Source: Taenia hydatigena
Lineage: Eukaryota; Platyhelminthes; Cestoda; Cyclophyllidea; Taeniidae
Assembly (NCBI GenBank): GCA_036345935.2
Contig: JADWOT020000005.1
Span: forward strand, 7,063,960-7,127,959
Reading direction: 5' to 3'
DNA: 64,000 nt
The translations under genes were made by a program, and so were the position numbers. The notes below the pieces were generated by a model. That model saw only the letters and a list, made by a program, of their open reading frames with translations, had not been told where the DNA came from and made no database searches. Positions within the stretch are counted from its first letter, which is position 1. The number at the start of each line of letters is the position of its first letter. Below are positions 63,901 to 64,000 of the stretch, piece by piece.

Positions 63901-64000
63901 CCTTGTCATTCGCATTTATGCTGAGAATCTCGGTATCCGGCACCTCCATGTATGAGAGAGTGTGGACGTGAGCGGTTGCCGTAGCAGGTTTAGGGAATAT
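60940..64000 (-). CDS. Protocadherin-like cadherin, 3' four exons (partial)
   Basis: Calcium-dependent cell-adhesion receptor; only the C-terminal part is in the window. Minus-strand exons: 64000-63077 (open at the window edge), 62903-62798, 62262-62039 and 61383-60940 (stop). Phases are consistent, giving 565 codons before the stop. The first exon encodes the end of a cadherin repeat (SINANDKDSEGENGKFLFEL, with the acidic calcium-binding spacing, and LIVRDLGSPPLE), a short juxtamembrane stretch, and one membrane helix at 63490-63419 (VVTVIVISLMIVGFIMLIVL) followed by the basic stop-transfer YLRHRKN. The long cytoplasmic tail is Ser/Pro-rich, then acidic (CDDLEDDGEDDADDL), and ends in PKPQASYV. 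The repeat style and single-pass layout fit flatworm protocadherins; the exact family member is undetermined. Intron sizes are 173, 535 and 655 nt. Confidence 0.85.
63419..63490 (-). other. Transmembrane segment of the protocadherin
   Basis: Twenty-four mostly Val/Ile/Leu/Met/Phe residues flanked by Asp on the extracellular side and RHRKN on the cytoplasmic side. This fixes the membrane orientation of the partial protein: cadherin repeat outside, Ser/Pro-rich and acidic tail inside. Confidence 0.85.

Overview
This is eukaryotic nuclear DNA. Coding exons are separated by spliceosomal introns, and there are no operons, ribosome binding sites or prokaryotic genes. The gene content (troponin T, a protocadherin, TDRD3, Nup107) is animal. 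Several Nup107 introns are only 34-38 nt long, and ordinary transposon debris is almost absent. Together these point to a parasitic flatworm, most likely a tapeworm (Cestoda). The clade is an inference; no species can be named from sequence alone.

Layout. 1-21.2 kb: AT-rich DNA with many short chance ORFs and no convincing gene; it could be intergenic or a long intron. 21.2-22.5 kb: copy A of a ~1.29 kb repeat. 24.96-39.97 kb, minus strand: a TDRD3 orthologue with an N-terminal domain, OB fold, UBA, Tudor-like segment and a separate RGG-rich exon. 40.95-51.68 kb, minus strand: a 17-exon nucleoporin Nup107 gene whose spliced frame closes at 1003 codons plus stop. One of its introns holds copy B of the repeat, inverted relative to A. 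53.1-53.9 kb, minus strand: a single-exon gene for a helical protein I do not recognise. 56.2-59.5 kb, plus strand: a 10-exon troponin T gene (323 aa), which requires two GC-AG introns and has a possible 3-nt micro-exon. 60.9-64.0 kb, minus strand: the 3' exons of a protocadherin-like gene that continues past the window edge.

The genes serve unrelated jobs: RNA/topoisomerase scaffolding, nuclear pore, muscle thin filament and cell adhesion. TDRD3 lies 988 bp downstream of Nup107 on the same strand, and its ATG directly follows a splice acceptor, which fits spliced-leader trans-splicing. Troponin T and the protocadherin are convergent. Troponin T and the single-exon gene are divergent and share about 2.3 kb of upstream DNA.

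The least explained element is the repeat pair. The two copies are inverted, 22.7 kb apart, each bounded by CAATAA, and they enclose all of TDRD3 and the last three Nup107 exons. Differences visible by eye are all transitions and are concentrated in one half of the element. Exon borders were deduced by eye from splice consensus and reading frame; they were not computed or checked against transcripts.
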